Assembly (NCBI GenBank): GCA_913057235.1 | Contig: CAJXNI010000002.1 | Location: 124,001-188,000, forward strand | DNA from: an uncultured Bacteroidota bacterium | GTDB lineage: Bacteria > Bacteroidota > Bacteroidia > Flavobacteriales > Schleiferiaceae | Direction of reading: 5' to 3' | Length of the DNA stretch: 64,000 nt | Shown: positions 28,552 through 36,643 of the stretch, piece after piece | Numbering within the stretch: position 1 is the first letter of the stretch | How the letters are laid out: each line of letters opens with the position of its first letter | Made by a program: the position numbers and the translations under genes | The notes under the pieces: model-generated | What the model saw: only the letters and a program-made list of their open reading frames with translations | Told to the model about the DNA's origin: nothing | Databases searched by the model: none

Positions 28552-28583
28552 ACATTTGTTATATTTGTTCAAAATACATTTGT
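28552..28583 (+). promoter_or_regulatory. Promoter with two ACATTTGT operator-like sites in front of the XRE gene
   Basis: The octamer ACATTTGT occurs at 28552-28559 and 28576-28583, inside a repeated 12-mer TACATTTGTTAT spaced 24 bp. Between them lies a -7 box TATATTTG (28560-28567), 18 nt before the ATG. Three more copies, in the reverse form ACAAATGT, occur inside the gene at 28738, 28750 and 28996. Each has the quasi-palindromic form ACA-NN-TGT. Confidence 0.55.
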
Positions 28584-28584
28584 T

Positions 28585-29112
28585 ATGGATAAAATCAGTG
28601 GGCGTATTAAAGAGTTAATAGATAATAGCGGATTAAGCAACAAAGAATTTGCCGAGCGAATAGACGTAAGCCCTGCTATTATAAGTCATATCCTTTCTGG
28701 GAGGAATAAACCCAGTCTACACGTAATCCAACAAATTACAAATGTATATACAAATGTTAATTTGAATTATCTCTTGTCTGGTGAAGGAACTTTATATCGC
28801 CAAAAGCCTAGTTTAGAAGCCACCAAGCCAAAAGCAGATAAGCAATCAGAGGCTTTTAACCTGAATGACGCAGTTAGGCCGGTAGCTCCGCCAGATAGCA
28901 CTCCCTTGCATAGCTCCGTTGGTAAAGGCCCGGCTGATCTTGCGGCAAAAGCACCTGAGAAGCAAGAATTAAATCCTGAGGAAGAAATCGGGAAAACAAA
29001 TGTTAATTTAAATAATATACAAAAGTATACAAAGGATGCTAGAGCAGAGAAAGAAATTGAACGGGTAATTATTTTCTATAGTGATAAAACCATGGAAGAA
29101 TACCGTCCTTAA
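28585..29112 (+). CDS. XRE-family helix-turn-helix transcriptional regulator
   Basis: This 175-residue regulator has an N-terminal HTH (about 5-62: IKELIDNSGLSNKEFAERI, then SPAIISHILSGRNKPS). The middle (about 72-145) is low-complexity and likely disordered. A conserved C-terminal strand motif (IERVIIFYSDKTMEEYRP), typical of Bacteroidota XRE proteins, closes the protein. Octamer repeats in its promoter and coding region suggest autoregulation. Target genes are not evident. Confidence 0.88.
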   Translation: MDKISGRIKELIDNSGLSNKEFAERIDVSPAIISHILSGRNKPSLHVIQQITNVYTNVNLNYLLSGEGTLYRQKPSLEATKPKADKQSEAFNLNDAVRPVAPPDSTPLHSSVGKGPADLAAKAPEKQELNPEEEIGKTNVNLNNIQKYTKDARAEKEIERVIIFYSDKTMEEYRP

Positions 29113-29136
29113 TTTTATTCGCAGCATTTCCTTTGT

Positions 29137-29144
29137 TAATTTTG
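29137..29144 (+). promoter_or_regulatory. -7 box TAATTTTG of the DUF6580 gene
   Basis: A perfect TAnnTTTG match lies 17 nt before ATG 29162, implying a leader of roughly 10 nt. This makes the upstream extension of the frame (to 29081) unlikely. Confidence 0.5.
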
Positions 29145-29161
29145 CATTCTCAATGATTACC

Positions 29162-29713
29162 ATGAAAAACAAAGTATTACTTGCTTGTACTCTTGTATTA
29201 GCTGCAATGACCACTCGCTTTATTCCCCACTGGCCTAACTTTACGGCTGTTGGCGCAGTTGCTTTATTTGGAGGGGCTTTCTTTAAAAAGGGGTACTGGG
29301 GTTTTATATTTCCAGCGGCTGCTCTCTATTTGTCAGATTTATTACTGAATAATTTGGTGCTTGCCGAATACTATGAAGGCTTCCAGTGGTTTACCCCAGG
29401 CTTTTATTATATGTACGCGGCTTTCTTCCTTACGGTTCTCATTGGCCGATATGCTATCAATAGCCACAAAATTGCCGGTATTTTTGGAGGTGGACTAAGT
29501 TCAGCCTTGGTATTTTACCTCATTACTAATTTTGGAGCTTGGTTGGGTAACCCAGCTTATCCTCAAAATTTAGGCGGTTTAGTTACTTCCTATATGGCGG
29601 GCCTTCCCTTTCTTACCTATCAGGCTCTAGGCACCGTTTTTTACAGTGCACTTATTTTTGGCGCGGCTTACGCCTTTTGGCCAGCATTTCGTAAGAATTT
29701 GAAATTGGCTTAA
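29162..29713 (+). CDS. DUF6580 family membrane protein
   Basis: This 183-residue integral membrane protein has about five hydrophobic helices. It carries the DUF6580 pattern RFIPHWPNFTAVGAVALFGGAFF at the start and a second conserved region GAWLGNP...YPQNLGGL. The family resembles small energy-coupling/S-component-like transporters, which is a weak resemblance only. The start at 29162 is chosen because a TAnnTTTG box sits just upstream; ATG 29153 is possible. The palindromic repeat overlaps its stop. Confidence 0.85.
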   Translation: MKNKVLLACTLVLAAMTTRFIPHWPNFTAVGAVALFGGAFFKKGYWGFIFPAAALYLSDLLLNNLVLAEYYEGFQWFTPGFYYMYAAFFLTVLIGRYAINSHKIAGIFGGGLSSALVFYLITNFGAWLGNPAYPQNLGGLVTSYMAGLPFLTYQALGTVFYSALIFGAAYAFWPAFRKNLKLA

Positions 29714-29720
29714 AGCCGAT
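29704..29720. repeat. Palindromic repeat, copy 2 (one mismatch)
   Basis: ATTGGCTTAAAGCCGAT differs from copy 1 by one base in the left arm. It overlaps the stop codon of the DUF6580 gene (TAA, 29711-29713). Confidence 0.5.
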
Positions 29721-29728
29721 ATTGCCAT

Positions 29729-30307
29729 TTAAACCACATTAAAAGCGGTGATCTTATGCAGATGGCCGCTTTTTTTTGATAGTTGCATACGGCAAACGCT
29801 GCCATAATTTAGCGGCAGGGTGTATAATTGCGACAAGGGGAATTGCAGAGCCATTCTTAAAAAACAACGGATTACACCCGAATGTGCCACAATAAGCGCT
29901 TTGCCCAAATTTTGCGCTTGCAGTTCTTCAAAAAAGTGTTGAATCCGTTGGTCTAGGTCACTCAAAGACTCTCCGCCTGGAGCGGCCCTGTTCACAAAAT
30001 CGGCTATCCAGTATTGGTATTTTTCATCTTTAATGTCAGCCCAGGGTTTGCCCTCCCAAATTCCAAAATTCATTTCCTTTAAGCGGATATCTATTTGAGC
30101 GTTAGGGCTCATTTTTTGCGCCAATACGGCACAACGCTTAAGGGGACTGGTGAAAATCGGGATATTTTCCTCCAGATCTTTTTGGACTAATGCCATGGTG
30201 CGCTCCATCTCCAAATGCCCGTTTCTAGTTAGGGGACAATCTAGCTGACCATAGCAAATGCCTGGTGCTACTTGAGGGGTGGTATGCCTTACCAGAATCA
30301 ATTCCAT
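29729..30307 (-). CDS. Histidine phosphatase, CobC-like (alpha-ribazole phosphatase)
   Basis: This 192-residue histidine phosphatase has the catalytic RHTT (7-10), a second-site GESLSD and the late His in AHSGVIR. The CobC group removes the phosphate from alpha-ribazole phosphate in the last steps of the lower-ligand branch of cobalamin synthesis. Its position 2 nt downstream of a CobT-like gene supports that role, since CobT makes the substrate of CobC. The 3' end carries the terminator of the convergent gene. Confidence 0.82.
   Translation of the reverse strand: MELILVRHTTPQVAPGICYGQLDCPLTRNGHLEMERTMALVQKDLEENIPIFTSPLKRCAVLAQKMSPNAQIDIRLKEMNFGIWEGKPWADIKDEKYQYWIADFVNRAAPGGESLSDLDQRIQHFFEELQAQNLGKALIVAHSGVIRCFLRMALQFPLSQLYTLPLNYGSVCRMQLSKKSGHLHKITAFNVV
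29741..29777 (+). terminator. Intrinsic terminator of the DUF6580 gene, inside the convergent CobC-like gene
   Basis: AAAAGCGG (29741-29748) pairs with CCGCTTTT (29766-29773), with an inner ATCT/AGAT pair, and eight T follow. The hairpin lies within the last codons of the convergent histidine phosphatase gene. Confidence 0.75.
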
Positions 30308-30309
30308 GA

Positions 30310-31353
30310 TTAGTCTTCTTTTGGCAGGCCTTTTACCATTTCCTGAAAGGGCACCAGCGCCATACAGCTTTTTACCCCAGGTTGGGCATCGGCTTTAAGC
30401 CCTAATAAGGGTTTGGCCCCCACCACCTTTAACAGGTATTTCTCCAATTTGGTATAAGGCTTATCTGGAAATACGCAATAGCCCAAAACGGCTGGGTTTA
30501 CCCGATGCGCTACTAATAGTGCCACCGTGGCGGGGAGATTGTCTAGGCATATGATCAATTCTTTTTCGGCCGCAGCCAGAATGGCGCCCGTAAGCGCGGC
30601 AATTTCAAAACTTCCGTGCAGGCAAAGTAAAGTAAAGGCGTCATGGGTTTTAGGGTGTTCATTCAAGGCTTTGCGGGCCAGCTGTGCTAAGGGGTTTCCC
30701 TTAAATTTTTCTTGCAATTTCTGATCTACCAATTTGCTAGGGCTTTGGCCGGTAAGAGCGCAGGTGAGCACTAAAGCCGTTAATTCCACATCCTGACTTA
30801 ATCCCGCCAGGGCTAAAAAATTACAACCGTAATGCGCTTCTCTTTGGGCTAATTTTTTACCCACTTGAATAGCGTCTTGCGCTTGTTCTGACGTAAGAGC
30901 CGGATATTTGAAAAAATTGGCACTACCCTCTCCTATTTTTGCGTTTATGAGTTTTTGCCCATGATTGAGCCAAAAGGTGAAGTCGCTTTCAAAATTGTAG
31001 TTTACCCCTACGTCAATTAAACGATAGACAAGATGTGCGTGATCGTTAAATCTTTGAAGGTCTGATTCTTCGTGCAAAACATCCAGCATGTGGACAGCTG
31101 TATCAGCAGCAGACGCCTGCCAGTAAGGGGAGCTCCTGAAACCCTGATCTCCGCAGAAAACAAGCAAGGTGGGCTTTTCCAGCTTGGGAAATGTTTTTTT
31201 CTGAGCACAGGCCATAGCCAGGTACCAGCGTTTAAAAAGACCAAAAGCCCCTAGGGGCCTTTGTGTCTTTTTAAAAAATTCTTTTTGCAATTCACGCCTT
31301 TGCCAGTGCGTGTTGCTTTCTTTTATGCTGAAATGCTCTTTATTTAAACTCAA
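30310..31353 (-). CDS. Divergent CobT-like protein lacking catalytic loops
   Basis: This 347-residue protein aligns with CobT (nicotinate-nucleotide:dimethylbenzimidazole phosphoribosyltransferase) over most of its length: PLGAFGLF (33-40), CGDQGF (68-73), GEGSANFFKYPALT (141-154) and HGSFEIAALTGAILAAA (246-262). Two regions that carry the catalytic acids of CobT are not conserved. The GEMGIGNTT loop (Glu174 in Salmonella) reads AGLSQDVEL here, and the LRLGEGTGA motif (Glu317) reads LKADAQPGVKSC. It may be inactive or changed in function. It overlaps the lipoprotein gene by 14 nt and precedes the CobC-like gene by 2 nt. Confidence 0.78.
   Translation of the reverse strand: MSLNKEHFSIKESNTHWQRRELQKEFFKKTQRPLGAFGLFKRWYLAMACAQKKTFPKLEKPTLLVFCGDQGFRSSPYWQASAADTAVHMLDVLHEESDLQRFNDHAHLVYRLIDVGVNYNFESDFTFWLNHGQKLINAKIGEGSANFFKYPALTSEQAQDAIQVGKKLAQREAHYGCNFLALAGLSQDVELTALVLTCALTGQSPSKLVDQKLQEKFKGNPLAQLARKALNEHPKTHDAFTLLCLHGSFEIAALTGAILAAAEKELIICLDNLPATVALLVAHRVNPAVLGYCVFPDKPYTKLEKYLLKVVGAKPLLGLKADAQPGVKSCMALVPFQEMVKGLPKED
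30387..30401. repeat. Repeat 14-mer, copy 3 (inside the CobT-like gene)
   Basis: CATCGGCTTTAAGCC carries the 14-mer shared by all copies, but only half of the palindrome. It encodes LKAD of the CobT-like protein, so codon use may explain it. Confidence 0.35.
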
Positions 31354-32437
31354 CTTCGCGTGGTCTGGAACCTATTTTATGGCTGACTTTTAGTGCGCCA
31401 CCTGGGGTGAATATTTGAACGGAGCCTGTGGCATCAATGGAGCCGGGAGTATTAAAGCCATATAATTCATCTTCGGTTTGATCAAAACCTAATTGGTAAA
31501 AATTACCCATAATGGCGGGTGTTTCAGAAACACGCCTAGCGGTGGTAGTCATGCGCATGATATTACCGGTAGGAAAATTGTCAATATAATAGAGAAAACC
31601 GCCTTCCTCATCTACTACTAAATGCTGCGGCCTTAATTGATTGTCATTAAAATAAAGTACCGTATCAAATTGCAAGGTATTACCAGAGTCAATGGCCGTT
31701 CGCATAGAATCTAGGTTGTATTTCCAGAGTGAGCCAATGCCGCTTTGAATGGGGTTTTGCGCATTTTCTTTACCAGCACACAGCACATAAAGCATGTTGT
31801 TTTCATAATCTATGGCCATGCCATTGGGATTAACACCCACTTGCAGGGTGGCAATTAAAGTATCAGCGGTAGCACGCACAATGGTAATAGTGCTATCAAT
31901 TTCAAATGTGCCGGTGTTGCTTATGAAGACCAAGTCTTCAAAAAGAAGCATTTTATCAGGCTTATTACCGGCCTCAAAGCGATTAATAACTCTAAATCTG
32001 TTAGGGCCTAAGACCACCACTTCATTATTTTCCCATGAGGTCATATAGTATTTTTCAGGTGTAGCCCTTATGATTTTGCGGGCTTGATCTGTAACCTCTA
32101 TAACCTGCTGGAGCTCATAGGTTTTTAAATCACAAACCGCTACTTTCTCACTGGCAGGCATTACGGCAAAAAGTAAACCGGCCTCATGGTCAGCGTATAA
32201 ATCAGAAAGACCTGAACCCATAGTGGTGAGGTTGGCCTTGCGGTACACGTTGTTATTCAAAGTTTGATTGACGATATCATATTCGCCAAGAGAGGAGATG
32301 CCGTTGGGTACTATACCTTCTACACCAATTATGGCTTTTCTAGCTGCCGGTGGCGCGGAAGTCATACCTTCTGGGTCTTCGTCACAGGCGGTGAATCCTA
32401 TTAGTACGGAAAGGCATAAAGGAAAAAGCTTCTTCAT
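31340..32437 (-). CDS. Beta-propeller surface lipoprotein (YncE/DUF5074-like, possibly BtuG-like)
   Basis: This 365-residue lipoprotein has a signal peptide ending IGFTAC, with Cys18. The mature part is a repeat of four-stranded blades of the YncE/DUF5074 kind (AVCDLKTYELQQVIEV, LIATLQVGVNPNGMAIDYENNMLYVL). The related Bacteroides protein BtuG is a surface lipoprotein that binds cobalamin tightly; the length and CobT/CobC neighbours fit, but the homology is by fold and context only. It is the first gene of this three-gene operon. I looked for a cobalamin riboswitch upstream and saw none. Confidence 0.75.
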   Translation of the reverse strand: MKKLFPLCLSVLIGFTACDEDPEGMTSAPPAARKAIIGVEGIVPNGISSLGEYDIVNQTLNNNVYRKANLTTMGSGLSDLYADHEAGLLFAVMPASEKVAVCDLKTYELQQVIEVTDQARKIIRATPEKYYMTSWENNEVVVLGPNRFRVINRFEAGNKPDKMLLFEDLVFISNTGTFEIDSTITIVRATADTLIATLQVGVNPNGMAIDYENNMLYVLCAGKENAQNPIQSGIGSLWKYNLDSMRTAIDSGNTLQFDTVLYFNDNQLRPQHLVVDEEGGFLYYIDNFPTGNIMRMTTTARRVSETPAIMGNFYQLGFDQTEDELYGFNTPGSIDATGSVQIFTPGGALKVSHKIGSRPREVEFK

Positions 32438-32555
32438 TTCAAAAATTTACAGATGGTTAAAATTACACCAATTCCCCCTGAAAAGCCAAAATGAATTGGC
32501 AATACTCACGAGTTAGTTAGTAAACGAGCGTTTTTTAATAAGGGTTGAGTGATTT

Positions 32556-34223
32556 TCAAGCGGATTGGTTCAGGAGGTTTTCCGCATTTTTTAAAGCTGC
32601 ATCGGTTATTTTATTACCACTTAATAAACGAGCTAGCTCCTCTACCCTCTCTTTGTTTGACAAGGGTTTTAAATGGGTGTAGGTATTTTGCTCATTTACC
32701 TGCTTGTACACCTTAAGGTGATGCGCTCCTAAAGCAGCAATCTGGGGTAAATGCGTGATAGATAAAACTTGTAGATGTTGGCCCATTGCCGCTAGAATCT
32801 CGCCAATTTTACCCGCTGTTTCACCTGAAACTCCGGTATCAATTTCATCAAAAATAATGGTGGGCAGGCTTTTACTCTGGGCCATGATGGCTTTAATGGC
32901 CAGCATCACCCGGCTCATTTCGCCCCCCGAGGCAATTTTATGTAAAGGTTCTGGTGAGGAACCCTTGTTAGCTGTAAACATGAAGGTTACAATATCTCGC
33001 CCGGTGCTGGAATATTGTTGGCCCGCATGAATTTCTATTTGGATTATGGCGTGAGGCATATTTAGCTGAGCCAGCAATTTTTGAATTTCTGTCTCCAACC
33101 CCGGTAGAACTTCTAGGCGACTTTGGGTAAGCTGGGTAGCCGCCTTTTCCAGTTGGCCCAACTGCTGGTCTTGCTTTTTTTTAATTTCAGACAAGCCACG
33201 CTCTACTTCAGTGATATCCGCAATGCGTGCTTCCAGCGTATCTTTTTTATTAATGAGCTCTTCTAAACTGGCTACCTGATGTTTCTTTTGGAGTGCAATC
33301 AATTGGCTTAATCGCTCATCCATTCGTTCCTGCTCTGCCGGATCAAACTCTGTTTGCTGGGTTTTACCCTCCAACTCTAAGCGGATATCATCCAATTCAA
33401 TAGTGATACTTTCCAAGCGTTCAACCAAAGGACCTAGTTCGGGGTCGTAATCTTGGATTCCTGACAAGGCTCCCTGCATGCGCTTGAGTAAAAAACTTAC
33501 GCTGGCGTCATCACCGTCAGCCATGGTCAGGGCCTGACGCAGAGCTGCCTCTATTGCACCTGAGTTTTCAATACGCTCTAAGTCTTGCTCCAACTCTTCT
33601 TGCTCCCCCGGCACTAATTTGGCATTTTCCAATTCATCAAATAAAAATTGCAGATAATCAGCGTCTCCTAACTCACTCTGGGCCAGCTGTTCTAACCTTT
33701 TCTGTTCTTTTTGTAACTTTTGATAGGCGGTATATTCTTTTTGATATCGGCTTAAAGCCGATGCATTTTTGGCAAAGCCATCTAGTAATTCCAATTGAAA
33801 AGCCCGGTCATTCAACAAAAGGTTTTGATGCTGACTGTGCACGTCTATCAGGTGCATGGCCAAACCGTTGAGTTGCGTAAGCTTTACCGGGGTATCATTT
33901 ATAAAAGCCCTTGATTTACCACTAGGTGTAATTTCACGCCTGATAATGCTCTGCTTTTCAAAGTCAAGGTCATGTTCTTCAAAAAACAATTGAAAGCCAT
34001 CACTCAGCTCAAAAGTGCCTTCAATTACGCATTTGCGCTGGGGGTCACGCAAGGCTTTTAAATCGGCCCGGTTACCCAGAATCAGTCCTAATGCACCTAA
34101 AATGATGGACTTACCCGCACCAGTTTCACCGGTTACTGCGGTAAATCCCTGGTTTAAATCAAGGTCTAGGTGATCAATTAAAGCGTAATTTTTTACCGAT
34201 AGATGTTTAAGCATATCGGCCAA
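32556..34223 (-). CDS. recN: DNA repair protein RecN
   Basis: This SMC-like ATPase of 555 residues acts in recombinational repair of double-strand breaks. It has Walker A GETGAGKS (32-39), a central coiled coil with an antiparallel hinge (about 155-370), the ABC signature region SGGEMSRVMLA and Walker B IIFDEIDTGVSG. An ATG three codons further in (34214) is an alternative start. It is the last gene of the bamD-rpoZ-coaBC-porD operon. A copy of the palindromic repeat lies within the coiled-coil part. Confidence 0.96.
   Translation of the reverse strand: MADMLKHLSVKNYALIDHLDLDLNQGFTAVTGETGAGKSIILGALGLILGNRADLKALRDPQRKCVIEGTFELSDGFQLFFEEHDLDFEKQSIIRREITPSGKSRAFINDTPVKLTQLNGLAMHLIDVHSQHQNLLLNDRAFQLELLDGFAKNASALSRYQKEYTAYQKLQKEQKRLEQLAQSELGDADYLQFLFDELENAKLVPGEQEELEQDLERIENSGAIEAALRQALTMADGDDASVSFLLKRMQGALSGIQDYDPELGPLVERLESITIELDDIRLELEGKTQQTEFDPAEQERMDERLSQLIALQKKHQVASLEELINKKDTLEARIADITEVERGLSEIKKKQDQQLGQLEKAATQLTQSRLEVLPGLETEIQKLLAQLNMPHAIIQIEIHAGQQYSSTGRDIVTFMFTANKGSSPEPLHKIASGGEMSRVMLAIKAIMAQSKSLPTIIFDEIDTGVSGETAGKIGEILAAMGQHLQVLSITHLPQIAALGAHHLKVYKQVNEQNTYTHLKPLSNKERVEELARLLSGNKITDAALKNAENLLNQSA
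33746..33762. repeat. Palindromic repeat, copy 4, inside recN
   Basis: ATCGGCTTAAAGCCGAT is a perfect 8-bp stem with a 1-nt centre. On the minus strand it encodes ASALSR in the RecN coiled coil without disrupting the frame. Confidence 0.55.
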
Positions 34224-34233
34224 AAATAATCAA

Positions 34234-35136
34234 TTAGCCCCTCCCAATTTCTTCATAGGTAGAAGAATTACTAGGATCTAGTTCAATTAACACATCTTTT
34301 AAATCTGAAAGGGGTATGGGGTCTCCTCCGCTAAATATTTTTTTAATTTCTAACATCTTGGCATCAAACCACAGCTGTAGCACCATGGAATTACGTCTTT
34401 GATCGTTTACTGCTTTTAGGCTTAGAAGAGCACTTTTTATATTGTTTTTAGCCTGTTTATTGTTATTCTGTTTGTGCATTAAATCCAAGCCCTGCCGATG
34501 GTACATGTAAAGGCAGCTTCTAAAATTGTCAAAAGCCGGGCTGGTTAAATTATCAACCAGCCAAAAGCGATTGTTATTGTTGCCATCAAAATTCCCCCAT
34601 CCGGTAAAACCGTTATTTTGTGCGTTACCTACTATAGTTTGGGCCAGACCATAGTATTTGGTGCCTCCATTTAGAGCGTAGGTATCATGATCAAAACCTA
34701 TTATGATGTACGCATAAAAGGCCAAAACGCTGGTTAGGTTGCTTATGAAGGTATTTTCGGCAAAATCCAGCCTATCAAATTCAATGTAGTCAAAGTTAAA
34801 GTCCCCATCTTGGTGCACCATTACCGGTGACTTGTAGTCTGAGTTAAAAATAGGGCGGCTGTAAAAAACCTGAATAGAGCCGCTGTAGCTGTTGTTATTT
34901 TTCTCCTCAATATTGATGAGAAACTGGCACTGAATGCGCTCCTCAGGCTGGTAGTTCTCGTCCGTCCATTTTCGATTATTAAGAAATTCGCTTACGGCTG
35001 TTTCTAAAGTTTTAAACACCCTGCGGTCTGATGTTTGAACCTTGGGCGCCAACACTTGCACGCTGGCGTTAAGCTCTTGAGCAAACACACATAGGTTATA
35101 TAGAAAAAGTAGCGGTAATATAATCCAGTATTTCAT
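34234..35136 (-). CDS. porD: DUF4835 family, type IX secretion protein PorD
   Basis: This exported protein of 300 residues matches DUF4835, annotated as PorD, a factor needed for type IX secretion in the model flavobacterium and Porphyromonas systems. Signs are the signal peptide ending CVFAQ, the start LNASVQVLAPKVQ, the core IQCQFLINIEEK and FYSRPIFNSDYKSPVM, and the Asn-rich segment in the middle. It overlaps the end of coaBC by 41 nt and is followed by recN. It supports the two T9SS-sorted proteins in this window. Confidence 0.88.
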   Translation of the reverse strand: MKYWIILPLLFLYNLCVFAQELNASVQVLAPKVQTSDRRVFKTLETAVSEFLNNRKWTDENYQPEERIQCQFLINIEEKNNNSYSGSIQVFYSRPIFNSDYKSPVMVHQDGDFNFDYIEFDRLDFAENTFISNLTSVLAFYAYIIIGFDHDTYALNGGTKYYGLAQTIVGNAQNNGFTGWGNFDGNNNNRFWLVDNLTSPAFDNFRSCLYMYHRQGLDLMHKQNNNKQAKNNIKSALLSLKAVNDQRRNSMVLQLWFDAKMLEIKKIFSGGDPIPLSDLKDVLIELDPSNSSTYEEIGRG

Positions 35137-36301
35137 GCGCTAAAGCAGTCTTACTTTTTAATTCTAAATGTAGGGGCTCTTTTTGATGGCTCAGTAGATG
35201 CACTTCATTGGTATCGTGGCCAAAGCCTCGTTCTTTATTGTCTGGGCTGTTAAGAACTATTAAATCGCAGTTTTTATTGTGCAATTTGGCTTTTCCATTT
35301 TCCAGTGCATTCTCAGTTTCCAAAGCAAATCCAACCAGCAACTGCTTTTTCTTTTTTTGGCCCAGAGCTTTGAGAATGTCAGGGTTTTGCACCAATCTCA
35401 GTAACAGCTTTTCGCCTTTCTTCTTTATTTTTTGTTGGGCCTGATGCTCTGGTCGATAATCTGAAACTGCCGCAGATAAAATGGCCAGATGGCAATTATC
35501 AAAGTGCGCTTCACAAGCGTTTAACATTTCTGCGGTGCTTTCTACCCGTATTAGCTTTATGTTTTTTTCTTTTGGCTGCAGGTGGGTTGGCCCTAGAACC
35601 AAGGTTACTTCTGCTCCCATCTGATGGGCCGCTTCGGCTAGAGCTATGCCCGTTTTTCCGCTAGAGCGATTGCCTAAAAATCGTACCGGGTCTAAAGACT
35701 CATACGTAGGCCCAGCATTAATCAAGACTTTTTTACCAGCTAGTTTTTGCTGTTGGCGCAAGGTATTTTCGATAAAATCAAAAATAGTGTCAGGTTCTGC
35801 CATGCGTCCTTTGCCTTCTAGCCCGCTGGCTAATTCACCGCTTTCAGCGGGTATAATATGGTTTCCTATACTTTGTAGGTAGTCTAAATTTTTTTGGTTG
35901 GCCGGATGTTGGTACATATCTAAGTCCATGGCCGGGGCCAAAAAAACAGGGCATTTTGCCGAAAGATACGTGGCTAGCAGAAGGTTATCAGCTTTGGCAG
36001 TAGCCATACTGGCCAGGGTATTAGAAGTAGCGGGCGCTACAATAAAAAGATCGGCCCAAAGGCCTAATTCTACGTGGTTGTGCCACTTCCCTTCCGGATC
36101 ATCCTTTTCAAAGAAATTCCACAAAACCGGGTTCTTGCTAAGAGTAGCTAAGGTTAGTGGGGTCACAAAGTCTCGGGCGGCCGGAGTGAGAATGACGCGC
36201 ACATCGGCTCCAGCCTTGACCAATAAGCGCACCAAATAGGTGGCTTTGTAAGCGGCAATACCACCAGTAACTCCCAGCAGTATTTTTTTTCCGCTCAACA
36301 T
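35096..36301 (-). CDS. coaBC: Bifunctional phosphopantothenoylcysteine synthetase/decarboxylase CoaBC
   Basis: This 401-residue fusion makes 4'-phosphopantetheine for coenzyme A. The N-terminal flavoprotein decarboxylase half has GGIAAYK, the active-site His in NHVELG, and PAMDLDMY (the Asp variant of the PAMN motif, usual in Bacteroidota). The C-terminal ligase half has NAGPTYESLDPVRFLGN, SSGKTG and the later ILSAAVSDYRPE. It overlaps porD by 41 nt and starts 3 nt after rpoZ ends. Confidence 0.96.
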   Translation of the reverse strand: MLSGKKILLGVTGGIAAYKATYLVRLLVKAGADVRVILTPAARDFVTPLTLATLSKNPVLWNFFEKDDPEGKWHNHVELGLWADLFIVAPATSNTLASMATAKADNLLLATYLSAKCPVFLAPAMDLDMYQHPANQKNLDYLQSIGNHIIPAESGELASGLEGKGRMAEPDTIFDFIENTLRQQQKLAGKKVLINAGPTYESLDPVRFLGNRSSGKTGIALAEAAHQMGAEVTLVLGPTHLQPKEKNIKLIRVESTAEMLNACEAHFDNCHLAILSAAVSDYRPEHQAQQKIKKKGEKLLLRLVQNPDILKALGQKKKKQLLVGFALETENALENGKAKLHNKNCDLIVLNSPDNKERGFGHDTNEVHLLSHQKEPLHLELKSKTALAHEILDYITATFSI

Positions 36302-36304
36302 GTT

Positions 36305-36634
36305 TTAATCTTCCTCCTCTTGATTGGGTCTGCGGAAGTACACCTTGTCCTCCAACCACTCATTCAAAGCAATGGCCGTTGGTTTAGGCAGGCTTTCGTA
36401 AAAACGAGATACTTCAATCTGCTCCTTATTTTCAAAAATCTCCTCTAAAGAATCATTTTGAGTGGCAAACTCTTCAAGCTTTTCGTGCAACTCAACCTTC
36501 AGGTCTTCGCCTATTTGATCAGCTCTTTTGCTTAAAACCACCAAGGCTTCGTAAAGATTATTAGTGGGTGCGTCGATTCTATTTTTGTCGCGCGTTTCGG
36601 TATTCTTGGCTGCGTCTGTTTTTTTGTAGTCCAT
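36305..36634 (-). CDS. rpoZ: RNA polymerase omega-subunit family protein
   Basis: This 109-residue protein is the Bacteroidota-type omega/Rpb6 subunit: helices NLYEALVVLSKRADQIG (about 26-42) match the omega core, and the C-terminus ends in an acidic tail EEED. It helps assemble and stabilise RNA polymerase. It lies between bamD (9-nt gap) and coaBC (3-nt gap), the order typical of this phylum. Confidence 0.88.
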   Translation of the reverse strand: MDYKKTDAAKNTETRDKNRIDAPTNNLYEALVVLSKRADQIGEDLKVELHEKLEEFATQNDSLEEIFENKEQIEVSRFYESLPKPTAIALNEWLEDKVYFRRPNQEEED

Positions 36635-36643
36635 TTTGTCTAC

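Noticed and set aside
32438..32555. Cobalamin riboswitch before the BtuG-like/CobT-like operon
   Set aside because: The 118-nt region is too short and shows no B12-box-like or conserved riboswitch core.
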